Origin: Butyricimonas muris
GTDB lineage: Bacteria > Bacteroidota > Bacteroidia > Bacteroidales > Marinifilaceae
Direction: 5' to 3'
Length of the DNA stretch: 64,000 nucleotides
Assembly: GCF_046365375.1 (NCBI RefSeq)
Contig: NZ_JBKEIT010000002.1
Span: 372,001 to 436,000, forward strand
The notes beneath the pieces are model-generated. The model ran no database searches. It was not told the DNA's origin and was given only the letters and a program-made list of their open reading frames with translations. This document shows positions 18,039 to 27,094 of this stretch, piece by piece (the stretch's first letter is position 1; each line of letters starts with the position of its first letter). The translations under genes were made by a program, and so were the position numbers.

Positions 18039-18584
18039 ATGAATAGGAATTACAGTATTATATTGGGTAACGGTACACGTCTTGATTTCAAGAACGTGTT
18101 CAATCAATATTTCAATACGTTAGTTCTTTTTGCTGATCGTTATTTGGGAGAGAGAGAAGAATGTGAGTCATTGGTGCAGGATACTTTTCTGGCTTTGTGG
18201 GAGAATAGACGGGAATTTCCGGATGAGGTTTCGGTGAAGGCTTATCTTTATACCACGGTGCGCAACAAGGCGTTGAATGTGTTGAAGCATCGTAAAGTGG
18301 AGCGGGAATACGTGAATGATATGCTACGGGAGGAGGACTCCGAACTTTATTACATGAAGTCGGTGATAGAGGAGGAAACCCGACGGTTGATATTCACGGC
18401 GATTGATTCTTTGCCCGAACACAGCAGGAAAGTATGTTTGTTGTATATGGAGGGAATGGATAATCAGGAGATTGCCGAGGAACTGAAGATCTCGTTGAAC
18501 ACGGTGAAATTTCATAAAAAGAATGCTTATAAATTGTTGCGTGAGAAATTAAGGGATAACTTCTACCTTCTGTTTTTTATTTAA
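18039..18584 (+). CDS. ECF RNA polymerase sigma factor, locus 2
   Basis: This is a 181-residue cytoplasmic sigma factor with region 2 (FNQYFNTLVLFADRYLG, VKAYLYTTVRNKALN) and region 4 helix-turn-helix (NQEIAEELKISLNTVKFHKK). The ATG at 18039 matches the N-terminal length of the other sigma factors in the window. In-frame ATGs at 17958 and 17979 would add up to 27 residues and push the gene into the divergent promoter region with the choloylglycine hydrolase. It is inferred to activate locus 2 and to be restrained by the FecR protein at 18664. Confidence 0.9.
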   Translation: MNRNYSIILGNGTRLDFKNVFNQYFNTLVLFADRYLGEREECESLVQDTFLALWENRREFPDEVSVKAYLYTTVRNKALNVLKHRKVEREYVNDMLREEDSELYYMKSVIEEETRRLIFTAIDSLPEHSRKVCLLYMEGMDNQEIAEELKISLNTVKFHKKNAYKLLREKLRDNFYLLFFI

Positions 18585-18663
18585 GACGTTCCAAATTTTT
18601 TTCTCATTTTCACTACCCGTTTTTTCTTCTCGGTTGTTTTAGTAATGTAAATGCAATAAATAT

Positions 18664-19827
18664 ATGACAAAAAGATATATTCAGATAGCGGATTTAATCT
18701 ACAAAGTAAAAATAGGGATTGCTACCGATGAGGAAAAACGGGAGTTGTTCGCTTGGGTGGATGAGTCTGATTTTAATCGTCAGCTATTTGACGAGTTGTC
18801 CGAGGGAAGTGCGTTGAGCAGGAGTTATGACGAGTATCGTGCGATTCACCGGGAAGAGGTGTGGCGTCGGCTGGAGCAACAAATTGCGCCCCGTCGCCGG
18901 AACTTGTCGTGGCGATGGATCGGTTACGCGGCTTCCGTGATTGTGCTGGTTGCGGCGGGATGGTTCGCCGTTATGATGACGGGACGGGTAGATGAGCAAA
19001 AGGAGGTGAAGAAGGTGGTGGCGATAGTACCGGGAGAGCGGAAAGCTATTTTGCATCTGGAGACGGGCAAACAAGTTGTCTTGGGAAAAAATAGCGGTGT
19101 GATTGTGAACGATAGCCTATCCGGGAAAATAGAGCAAATAGACAATACTTTGGTTTATCAAGCGGAAACCGATGTGCAGGCGGAAAGGTTGAATGTGCTG
19201 GAAGTCCCGAAAGGGGGAGAGTTTAACGTGACCTTGGCTGATGGAACGAGGGTGTGGCTGAATGCCGGGTCGAAGTTGACTTATCCGGTTGCTTTCGTGG
19301 GGAATGAACGGCAGGTAATACTTTGGGGTGAGGGGTATTTTGAAGTAAAAAAAGATGACACGAAACCCTTCCGTGTAGAAGTAAACGGGATGCAGGTAAC
19401 GGTGTTGGGTACTTCCTTTAACTTGAAATCGTTCCCTTCCGACGAGCGGACGACCGCTACCTTGCTTAGTGGAAAGGTGGAGGTAAAAACACTATCGGAG
19501 AGCGTGATACTTGAACCGAACCAACAGGCGGATTTGATTGTCGGGGAGAATAAACTGGAAGTACGGGAAGTGGATGCCGAGGCGTATCGGGCATGGACGA
19601 AAGGACAGTTTGTCTTCCGTCGCGAGCGTTTGGAGTCTATTCTGGACGATGTCGCGCGGTGGTATAACGTGACTGTGTTCTACGAGCAGAGCCGGACGAA
19701 GGATATTTTGTTCTCCGGTACAATGGAAAGATATTCCGATATCGCGGAAACTTTGAGGATGTTGGAAAAAACAGGTAAAGTATCATTTACAGTGGATGAA
19801 CAGAAAATTATTGTGAGAATTAGATAA
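18664..19827 (+). CDS. FecR-type anti-sigma factor, locus 2
   Basis: The 387-residue inner-membrane protein has an N-terminal cytosolic segment, one membrane helix at about residues 83-102 (WIGYAASVIVLVAAGWFAVM), a periplasmic FecR domain (FNVTLADGTRVWLNAGSKL; GEGYFEVKKD; VTVLGTSFNLKSF) and a DUF4974-like C-terminal domain (FVFRRERLESILDDVARWYN). It should couple substrate loading of the SusC at 19933 to release of the sigma factor encoded upstream. It follows the sigma gene by 79 nt, a gap that contains T-rich sequence which may hold a sigma-dependent promoter. Confidence 0.92.
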   Translation: MTKRYIQIADLIYKVKIGIATDEEKRELFAWVDESDFNRQLFDELSEGSALSRSYDEYRAIHREEVWRRLEQQIAPRRRNLSWRWIGYAASVIVLVAAGWFAVMMTGRVDEQKEVKKVVAIVPGERKAILHLETGKQVVLGKNSGVIVNDSLSGKIEQIDNTLVYQAETDVQAERLNVLEVPKGGEFNVTLADGTRVWLNAGSKLTYPVAFVGNERQVILWGEGYFEVKKDDTKPFRVEVNGMQVTVLGTSFNLKSFPSDERTTATLLSGKVEVKTLSESVILEPNQQADLIVGENKLEVREVDAEAYRAWTKGQFVFRRERLESILDDVARWYNVTVFYEQSRTKDILFSGTMERYSDIAETLRMLEKTGKVSFTVDEQKIIVRIR

Positions 19828-19932
19828 AAAACAAAGACGTGCGCCAACACGTCCTTGCTTAAAGTTTCATGATTGTTTGCTTGCGCCAACAAGCTTGCAA
19901 TCGGGTTTAACCTTAATAATTAGTACAAAACT
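19828..19932 (+). promoter_or_regulatory. Two-hairpin leader between fecR and susC, locus 2
   Basis: The first stem is 19836-19841 with 19848-19853 around loop CGCCAA. The second is an imperfect 13-nt arm pair, 19871-19883 with 19890-19902, around the same CGCCAA loop. Both loops are presented as GCGCCAAC. No U-tract follows the first stem. It corresponds in position to the leaders of the other four loci. Confidence 0.55.
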
Positions 19933-22900
19933 ATGAAAAAAAAGCGAGAATCGAGTTTTCTCGGCAGGAGAAAAATGCAAATTACTTTTTTGAAAATGAG
20001 AGTGACAGTGTTATTACTTTTGATGAGCGTTCTGCAAAGTATGGCAGGAGCGTATTCCCAGACAGCGAAATATGATATTTCCGTGACGGGGGGAAAGTTG
20101 GAGAGTGTATTCAAAATGATAGAACAGAAGGGGGAATTTACTTTTCTGTACTCTATCGAGGATGTGGATCATATTTCAGCTATTGATATTAACGTGAAGC
20201 AAGCAGATTTGAGAGAAGTGTTGGATATCTGTCTGGCTAAAACGAAATTGACTTACGAGATTAACGGACGTCTGATCGTGATTCGGGCGAAGGACGAGGA
20301 GCCGGAAGATAAAATGTTAGTCATTAAGGGTAGCGTGAAAGATAAAAACGGAGAGCCCTTACCCGGCGTGACAATTATCGAAAAGGGAACGAGTGTCGGG
20401 GTGGCTTCCAACGTGAAGGGAGAATTTACTTTCACGACGGTAAGAAGAGATAGCGTCACTCTTTTATTCTCGTTCGTGGGAATGAAAACGGAACAAGTGG
20501 TATGGCACGGGCAGAAAGAGTTGAACGTGGTGTTGGAAGAGGATGCCCGTGAAATGGACGAAGTCGTGGTAACTGGTTACCAAACTGTCAAGAAATCCAA
20601 TATGGCAGGTTCCGTGAGTACGATTAGTGCGGACGAATTGGTATTGAACGGAACACAGTCATTGGAACAGGCATTACAGGGAAAGCTACCGGGATTGGTA
20701 ATCACCAATCAAGACGGTTTGGTGGGAACCCGCCAGAAAGTGCGTGTTCGCGGTACTTCCACTTTATTGGGAAGTCAGGAACCGGTTTGGGTGGTTGACG
20801 GAATTATTCAACAAGACCCGCTTCCGTTCAAGACAGAGGAGTTTACTTTGTTCGGGAATAATCAGGATAATATTGATGTGATCCGTAATTTCGTGGGGAG
20901 TGCCATTGCTTGGTTGAACCCGTCCGATATTCAGGATATAACCGTGTTGAAAGATGCTTCGGCAACGGCTATTTATGGCGTGAAAGCGGCGAACGGGGTA
21001 ATCGTGATTACCACGAAGAAAGGGCAGAAAGGACGATTGTCGCTCAGTTATAGCGGAAATTTTTCAGTCGGCTCCAAAGTAACCTATGATAAGATGAATC
21101 TGATGAATTCCAAGGAGCGTATGGACGTGTCGAAAGAAATTTTCGAAAGAGGTTTGGTGGGAAGTCAAGCATTGACACCCGTGGGATTCGAGGGGCTTAT
21201 GCAGCTTTATTTGCAGGAGAAAATCACTTATGCCCAGTTTAACGAGGGGGTAAAAAAATTAGAGGTTACAAATACGGATTGGTTCGATCTTTTATTCGAG
21301 AACCCGTTTAGCCATAAGCATAACCTGAGTATTTCGGGGGGAAGTGAAAATACCTCGTATTACGCTTCTTTCGGTATCACGAAAAATAACGGAACCGCCA
21401 AGGGAAATGATTCCGAAAGTTATTCCGGAAACGTGAGTTTGAACACGATGTTGTGGGATAAACTTCAAATAAATGCCGGAATGGCGGGAAATGTTTCTAA
21501 AACAACCGGTTTCAATAAGGTGTCGCCTTACAATTACGCGTCGACCACGAGCCGGGTGATCGCGGCTTATGATGATGAGGGTGAATATTTTTACTACACG
21601 GCTCGTAACGGTGGCAAATATAATGTACTGAACGAGTTGGAAAATACCGGGAATGAAAACACGACAAATTCCATTAACGCGAATTTGCAAATGACGTTAG
21701 AAATCTTGAAAGGATTGAAGTTCGAGTCTACCTTCGGGTACAGTTATTCGTCTTCTTACGGGGAGGCGCACGCTACCGAATACTCGAATTATATCGCTAA
21801 TATCCGTGGGTACGAGTTCGGCGAATACTTGTCTTCGGATCTGGGTTATAAGATGTCGAGTTTGCCTCATGGCGGTGAATTGTCTATTACAGAGAATAGA
21901 AAGTCAAACTACACGTGGAGGAATCAGTTTTCATACGTGAAGAATTTTGGTACTCATTTAATTACCGCTATGGCTGGTCAAGAGGTGACGAGCGCAAAAT
22001 ACGACGGTTTGTCGCAAACACTTTACGGCTATATACCGGGACGCGGTAAGATTGTGGTCAATCCTCCTCTGACGACACAGAATACTATGGGAGATTTACG
22101 GGAGAATACACTTTACAACCAAATATCCACGAAAATCTCGGATAGCAAAATAAACACGCTTTCTTTTTATAGCGCTTTCACGTACACGTATGATGAACGT
22201 TACGTGTTGAATGCCAGTATCCGTACGGATGCGTCCAATCGTTTCGGGCAGGATAAAAGTGCCCGTTATCAACCGGTATGGTCTGTTGGTTTGAGATGGA
22301 ATATGGGACGCGAGCGTTTCCTAGAAGGACAGGATATACTCAACGAGTTCAGCATCCGTGCTTCTTATGGTTTCCAAGGAAACGTGAGTGAAGGTGCGGG
22401 ACCGGATTTGATAGCTTATATCCCGGACGGTTCACAAGGAATCAGTGATGCGACGGGTGAATATTTGCTTAAAATCAAGAGTTTGCCGAACCCGAAATTG
22501 AAGTGGGAGAAGAATAAAACGACGGATTTAGGGGTGGATTTCGTGTTCTGGAAGAATAAGATTTCCGGTTCTTTCGAGTATTACTGGAAAAGAGGAGAAG
22601 ATATTATCGTGATGAAGGAAGTTCCGTTGGAAAATGGAGTTGCTAACATGCCGATGAACGGGGGAACGATGAAAAATTCCGGTTGGGAAATTAGCTTGAG
22701 TTTCGCACCCGTGCGGACGAAGGATTTCGTGTGGTCAGTGAGTTTCAACACGTCGAAGAACTACAATAAGTTGACGAGCGAGTTGGCTTCAAACGAAAGT
22801 TGGCAGGTGGCAAAGTCCGGGACGTTGCATAAGAAAGGGTATCCGGTTTCCGGCTTTTGGGCTTTTGAATTTGCCGGACTTTCGGCGGAGAACGGGAATC

Positions 22901-23508
22901 CCAAATTTAACCTGAGTGGAATGGAAAACAATATTCTGGCAGAAACGGATGCGACGCAATACATGAAATATATGGGTAAACTGGATCCGGATTTAACGGC
23001 AGGATTATCGACCTCTTTCCGTTACAAAACGTTGACGTTGTCTGCATCGTTTAACGTACAGTTGGGAGGGAAGAAATTTTTAGCGCCGATGTTTGATTCG
23101 GATATGACCAACACGACGCCGAATGAATATAATAACCTGCCGAAAGACCTCGTGAAGAGGTGGAGAAAGCCGGGTGACGAGAAAAACACGAATATTCCTT
23201 CATTGCCGGAGTATAGAAGAGCCTCGATAGAATTACCTTCCGGTTCGGATTTACTTTATCGGATGTACAATTTCTCGGATATCCGGGTTGCCAAGGCTTC
23301 TTTCCTGAGATGTAATAATATTTCGCTGGATTACAATCTCCCCTCATCGCTGGTTTCGAAGTTTGCCCAGAATGTAGGTTTGTCTTTTTCCGTTTCCAAT
23401 CCGTTCATTATTGTGAGCAAGGATTTCAAGGGAAAAGACCCGGAAGTAGCCACGGGTTCACAGCCTATAAGTCAGAACTATACGTTTAGTGTAAGAATGA
23501 GTTTTTAA
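19933..23508 (+). CDS. SusC/RagA TonB-dependent transporter with STN domain, locus 2
   Basis: This 1191-residue outer-membrane transporter has a signal peptide ending near GAYSQ. The STN domain, about residues 48-125 (KLESVFKMIEQKGEFTFLY), marks it as a signalling receptor. A carboxypeptidase-regulatory-like domain follows at about 132-210 (GSVKDKNGEPLPGVTIIEKG), and the plug begins VVVTGYQTVKKSNMAGSVST and contains VWVVDGIIQQDPLPF and VLKDASATAIYGVKAANGV. The barrel makes up the rest. It shares the VVVTGYQ plug form with loci 3, 4 and 5. The SusD gene begins 16 nt downstream. The substrate is unknown; the protease-rich cargo of the locus argues for peptides or proteins. Confidence 0.95.
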   Translation: MKKKRESSFLGRRKMQITFLKMRVTVLLLLMSVLQSMAGAYSQTAKYDISVTGGKLESVFKMIEQKGEFTFLYSIEDVDHISAIDINVKQADLREVLDICLAKTKLTYEINGRLIVIRAKDEEPEDKMLVIKGSVKDKNGEPLPGVTIIEKGTSVGVASNVKGEFTFTTVRRDSVTLLFSFVGMKTEQVVWHGQKELNVVLEEDAREMDEVVVTGYQTVKKSNMAGSVSTISADELVLNGTQSLEQALQGKLPGLVITNQDGLVGTRQKVRVRGTSTLLGSQEPVWVVDGIIQQDPLPFKTEEFTLFGNNQDNIDVIRNFVGSAIAWLNPSDIQDITVLKDASATAIYGVKAANGVIVITTKKGQKGRLSLSYSGNFSVGSKVTYDKMNLMNSKERMDVSKEIFERGLVGSQALTPVGFEGLMQLYLQEKITYAQFNEGVKKLEVTNTDWFDLLFENPFSHKHNLSISGGSENTSYYASFGITKNNGTAKGNDSESYSGNVSLNTMLWDKLQINAGMAGNVSKTTGFNKVSPYNYASTTSRVIAAYDDEGEYFYYTARNGGKYNVLNELENTGNENTTNSINANLQMTLEILKGLKFESTFGYSYSSSYGEAHATEYSNYIANIRGYEFGEYLSSDLGYKMSSLPHGGELSITENRKSNYTWRNQFSYVKNFGTHLITAMAGQEVTSAKYDGLSQTLYGYIPGRGKIVVNPPLTTQNTMGDLRENTLYNQISTKISDSKINTLSFYSAFTYTYDERYVLNASIRTDASNRFGQDKSARYQPVWSVGLRWNMGRERFLEGQDILNEFSIRASYGFQGNVSEGAGPDLIAYIPDGSQGISDATGEYLLKIKSLPNPKLKWEKNKTTDLGVDFVFWKNKISGSFEYYWKRGEDIIVMKEVPLENGVANMPMNGGTMKNSGWEISLSFAPVRTKDFVWSVSFNTSKNYNKLTSELASNESWQVAKSGTLHKKGYPVSGFWAFEFAGLSAENGNPKFNLSGMENNILAETDATQYMKYMGKLDPDLTAGLSTSFRYKTLTLSASFNVQLGGKKFLAPMFDSDMTNTTPNEYNNLPKDLVKRWRKPGDEKNTNIPSLPEYRRASIELPSGSDLLYRMYNFSDIRVAKASFLRCNNISLDYNLPSSLVSKFAQNVGLSFSVSNPFIIVSKDFKGKDPEVATGSQPISQNYTFSVRMSF

Positions 23509-23524
23509 TAAATGAAAAGAGAGT

Positions 23525-25009
23525 ATGAAGTATAAAATAATTATATGGGGTGTGCTACTCGTGTTTGGTTTAAGCGCTTGTAGCGATTTCTTGGAAGAAA
23601 CAAGTCAGGACGAGGTTCGTCCGACAACGGTGGATGATTTGATCCAATTGATGGCAGGCGAGGTTTACCCGATGAATTCGTATGAATGTCCTTACTTGGA
23701 GTTATTGACGGATAACGCCAAATGCAACGGGCTACAGAATCAGGAGCAATACAGGAGTATGTTGGAAAACGGTCGTTTGATATTTTCATGGGATGAGAGA
23801 ATGTATGAAGATCTGATCGGTCTGCAAGGGATGAACTCGTGGGCGAAATTCTACACGAGAATCATGGGTTGTAATACCGTGTTGGAATATCTGGAACGCG
23901 TAAAGGGAGAGCAGGCAACGAAAGAGAATGTGCGGGGACAGGCGTTGACGATGAGGGCATGGAGTTATTTCTTTCTGGTAAATCTTCATGGCTTGCCTTA
24001 CACGGTGGGTGATCCTAGAGAAAATCCGGGAGTTCCCTTGAAGTTGAACATGGGAGTAGATGACAGTTATTTTACCCGTGCTTCCGTGTTCGATGTGTAC
24101 GAACAGATTGAAAATGATTTGTTGACGGGAATTAAACTGATGGATGAGAACCGGCTGAACGTGACTTTATATAAGGCTTCCCCGTTAATGGCAAAAGCTC
24201 TTTTATCCCGCGTGTATTTGTACATGGGGAAATGGGATGAAGCGGCCGCATACGCGACGGAAGTTCTGAACGAGAAACCCGTGCTTACCGTTTTGGCGCA
24301 AGGGGCGGATTGGGATTATTATACTTTTACGCGATTGTACGACTTGGATGTTAGTACCGAGGTATTGTGGATTTACGAGAGTCGGGAAACTGTTAATGCT
24401 TTCTTCTCTTACGGTGGTTATGATCATCGTCCGGTTTTCAGTATGTCGGATGATTTGATTGATTCGTTTGAGGAGGATGATCTGAGGCTAATTTCCGGTC
24501 ATGAAAGAGGAATGGATTTCACGACTTATCAGACTTACTATTGTTTCGGTTACAAGGGTACAGCTACGGGTAAGGGTTCGAAAGGGATCCGCACGGGTGA
24601 AGTGTATTTGAATCGGGCGGAAGCAAATATTCAGAAGTACATGGAAACGCGGGACAACAGTTACCGTACGGTAGCTTTAGCCGATTTGAATACTTTGCGA
24701 GCGAGTCGCTATAACATTTTGGAAGAGGTGTATGTCAATATTGAAGAGCGGGCGGATATAGATGTTTCAACACCGGAAAGTTTGTATAAATTTTATCAGG
24801 AAGAAAGACGTCGGGAGTTGGATTTCGAGGATCATCGCTGGTTCGATTTGCGCCGGATGGGAATGCCTCGTATCGAACATAAGTTCTTCGTCGATTCTGA
24901 AAATGATGCTCAGGTTTTCGTGCTGGAAGCTAATTCCCCGTGGTATGTATTACCTATACCGAAGGAGGCAAGCGACCGTAATCCTTATTTGCAACAAAAT
25001 CCTCGTTAA
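23525..25009 (+). CDS. SusD/RagB substrate-binding lipoprotein, locus 2
   Basis: The 494-residue surface lipoprotein has a lipobox at GLSACS and mature start CSDFLEETSQDEVRP. The SusD hallmarks are present: RGQALTMRAWSYFFLVNLHG in the helical core and EERRRELDFEDHRWFDLRRM near the C-terminus, followed by the usual VLPIPKEASDRNPYLQQNP ending. It is the lid of the transporter encoded just upstream. A 26-nt gap separates it from the lipoprotein gene that follows. Confidence 0.95.
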   Translation: MKYKIIIWGVLLVFGLSACSDFLEETSQDEVRPTTVDDLIQLMAGEVYPMNSYECPYLELLTDNAKCNGLQNQEQYRSMLENGRLIFSWDERMYEDLIGLQGMNSWAKFYTRIMGCNTVLEYLERVKGEQATKENVRGQALTMRAWSYFFLVNLHGLPYTVGDPRENPGVPLKLNMGVDDSYFTRASVFDVYEQIENDLLTGIKLMDENRLNVTLYKASPLMAKALLSRVYLYMGKWDEAAAYATEVLNEKPVLTVLAQGADWDYYTFTRLYDLDVSTEVLWIYESRETVNAFFSYGGYDHRPVFSMSDDLIDSFEEDDLRLISGHERGMDFTTYQTYYCFGYKGTATGKGSKGIRTGEVYLNRAEANIQKYMETRDNSYRTVALADLNTLRASRYNILEEVYVNIEERADIDVSTPESLYKFYQEERRRELDFEDHRWFDLRRMGMPRIEHKFFVDSENDAQVFVLEANSPWYVLPIPKEASDRNPYLQQNPR

Positions 25010-25035
25010 TTGTCGAATTTTAAACAGAGCGTGTT

Positions 25036-25944
25036 ATGAATAAAATAATAGGATATTTACTTTTAAGTTTTACTATAAGTATGCTCGCTTGTAATGACGA
25101 GCATAAGTTGAGCCCTTCCGAGGGGGATATATATGGGTATTTCGTACCGCAGGGTGAACATGACTATGATGACAAGATTGTTGACTGGAAGAATCGTTAC
25201 AACATTTTCGCTTTGTATAAGTGGAGTCCGAGAGATTTGTATTGGTCACCGACGAAGTGGAATGAGGCGCAAGAGGATACCGATGCGAATGCTTATCCAT
25301 GGGTTGCCGGATATTACGGGGAACAGGCGGACGAGGAGTACGTGGGGCAGCAGTTGGATTTGATAGAGAAATTATTCTTGTCCTTCTATCCGGATTCCAC
25401 CTTGCAACGGTGTTTGCCTTTAAAGATGTTGTTGTGCAAAGAGTTAGAGCAAGTAGACCGTGCCGGGGAACGTTGGGATGTAAATATATTCAGTAGCTTT
25501 GATCTTTTGGCGTTTAACTGGGGTTCGGAGCGAATACTGTCTTTGTCGCCGGAGGAGAAGACTGAAATAAGGTTAGATATAAATTTGACCTTTTTGGCAA
25601 GGTTGAATAGTAACGCTAAAATACCGCTATCCACGGAGTTTTATAGTTACAGTGATTATGGCTCGGATATGTCGCGCTATAACTATTATGAACGCGGTTT
25701 TGTCATGTATGATAATAATGATAAAACGAACACGGACTGGCAACATTATCTGGAAGCGATACTTTCCACGTCATACGATGATTTGACGCGTGAAGTGGAC
25801 GAGGACGACGATTCCTTCCACGGTATACTGAATGACCGTAAGGACACGTATGGATTAATCAAAAAGAAATACACGGCAATCATAAATCATTTCAAGAGCT
25901 ATGGAATTGATTTGCAGAGGATAGGCGATACCGCTATCAATTGA
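25036..25944 (+). CDS. SusD-adjacent lipoprotein related to Mx1-type metallopeptidases, HExxH missing
   Basis: The 302-residue lipoprotein has a lipobox at SMLACN. Its order and ends resemble the substrate-import-associated zinc metallohydrolase lipoproteins (Peptidase_Mx1-like) that follow SusD: an N-terminal VPQGEHDYDDKIVDW with a Tyr/Trp-rich stretch, and a C-terminal helix IKKKYTAIINHFKSYGIDLQ. No HExxH occurs anywhere in the protein. The place where it is expected reads FLARLNSNAKIPLSTEFYSY. If the homology is right, it is a non-catalytic relative that might bind substrate or the SusC/SusD complex. The family link is an inference from layout and partial motifs. Confidence 0.65.
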   Translation: MNKIIGYLLLSFTISMLACNDEHKLSPSEGDIYGYFVPQGEHDYDDKIVDWKNRYNIFALYKWSPRDLYWSPTKWNEAQEDTDANAYPWVAGYYGEQADEEYVGQQLDLIEKLFLSFYPDSTLQRCLPLKMLLCKELEQVDRAGERWDVNIFSSFDLLAFNWGSERILSLSPEEKTEIRLDINLTFLARLNSNAKIPLSTEFYSYSDYGSDMSRYNYYERGFVMYDNNDKTNTDWQHYLEAILSTSYDDLTREVDEDDDSFHGILNDRKDTYGLIKKKYTAIINHFKSYGIDLQRIGDTAIN

Positions 25945-25950
25945 ATTTAA

Positions 25951-25984
25951 TTGCAGGCTGTCCGATACTTCGGACAACCTGCAA
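25951..25984 (+). terminator. Strong intra-operon hairpin before the redox/protease cassette
   Basis: Arms 25951-25965 and 25970-25984 pair over 15 positions with one C-A mismatch and a 4-nt loop. An A-rich stretch, not a U-tract, follows, so this may be an attenuator or an mRNA-processing/stability element rather than a full stop. It separates the SusC/SusD/lipoprotein genes from the tlpA-protease genes of locus 2. Confidence 0.5.
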
Positions 25985-26000
25985 ATAATAAAACTGACGT

Positions 26001-26999
26001 ATGTTAAGATTTGGAATCATGCTTCTGTTTTTGGGAAGTACAGTATCCGTTTTTGCTCAAACTGGATTCAAATTGTCGGGTAAATTGCGCGTGTTGAATC
26101 CCACGGAGATTCGCGTGGAAACCATAAACGGAGAATCCTTGTTATCGGTTCAAGTCCCTAGCGGGGGAACGTTTTCCTCCGGGAGCAGGGAAATCGAGCC
26201 GGATTTGTATATCCTATGGATCGGGACTACGCGACAGGCGGTGTACCTGACGAATACCGAAGTTACCATTAAAGGGTATTACGATGAGGTGAAACCGGAG
26301 AACAGTTCTTTGAGTTTTTCCGGGATTGACGATTTCTTGGAATTGTTAAAATGGATGCCCGCGGAGCAAAGTCAAAAAAAGAAAACGATCGATCCGGGGG
26401 TGAAAGGGCGTTTACGGGGAACGATGTACAGTGCATTGGCATATCTGTCTGAAATCGAGGCGTATGAACCGAACAAAATGTTGCTGGAACAAATTGCGGA
26501 AGAAGAACGGGATGCTTTGACCGTGCAATGGTTGGCTAATCGGGTGGATAGTCTGGCTCGATTCGCGGTAGGGACACAGGCTTTTAATTTCAATTATGTA
26601 GATCCGGAAGGTAATATGGTTCGTTTAAGTGACTTCCGGGGGAAACTGGTGTTAATTGATTTTTGGGCTTCATGGTGCGGTCCTTGCAGGCATGAGATGA
26701 AAAGCCTTTTGCCGATCTATAACGATTTGAAAGGGGATGATCTGGTATTTATCAGTATCTCGCTCGATAAACGGGAAAAAGATTGGCGGAAAATGTTGGA
26801 AACGGAGAATTTGCCTTGGGTAATGCTTTGGAATAAAGAGGGATTCACGATCGGCGATACCCCGAACGAGATTCAAAAAGCCTATGGCTTCTACGGTATA
26901 CCTTTTATCCTTCTGGTAGACGAAGAGGGTAAAATCCTTGAACGCGGCTTACGGGGAGAGCAAGTGAGAGAGGCGATTTTAAAAGCCAGACGGGAATAA
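26001..26999 (+). CDS. TlpA-family thiol-disulfide oxidoreductase, locus 2
   Basis: The 332-residue periplasmic protein has a signal peptide ending near SVFAQ, a DUF4369-like beta domain in residues about 22-110 and a helical linker. The C-terminal TlpA domain has WCGPC with Cys226 and Cys229 and the cis-Pro motif YGIPFILLVDEEGK. Such proteins reduce or isomerise disulfides in the envelope. It opens the second half of locus 2, directly before a subtilisin-like gene and three aspartyl-protease-like genes, so action on cysteines of imported proteins or of those partners is inferred. Confidence 0.9.
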   Translation: MLRFGIMLLFLGSTVSVFAQTGFKLSGKLRVLNPTEIRVETINGESLLSVQVPSGGTFSSGSREIEPDLYILWIGTTRQAVYLTNTEVTIKGYYDEVKPENSSLSFSGIDDFLELLKWMPAEQSQKKKTIDPGVKGRLRGTMYSALAYLSEIEAYEPNKMLLEQIAEEERDALTVQWLANRVDSLARFAVGTQAFNFNYVDPEGNMVRLSDFRGKLVLIDFWASWCGPCRHEMKSLLPIYNDLKGDDLVFISISLDKREKDWRKMLETENLPWVMLWNKEGFTIGDTPNEIQKAYGFYGIPFILLVDEEGKILERGLRGEQVREAILKARRE

Positions 27000-27094
27000 T
27001 TTTAGATTTATGATTTTAGATTTTTGATTCCAGCCGCACGAGTAACTTTATATTTTTAGTTTTTTCGTATTGTATAACATGATAAATTCTGTAG

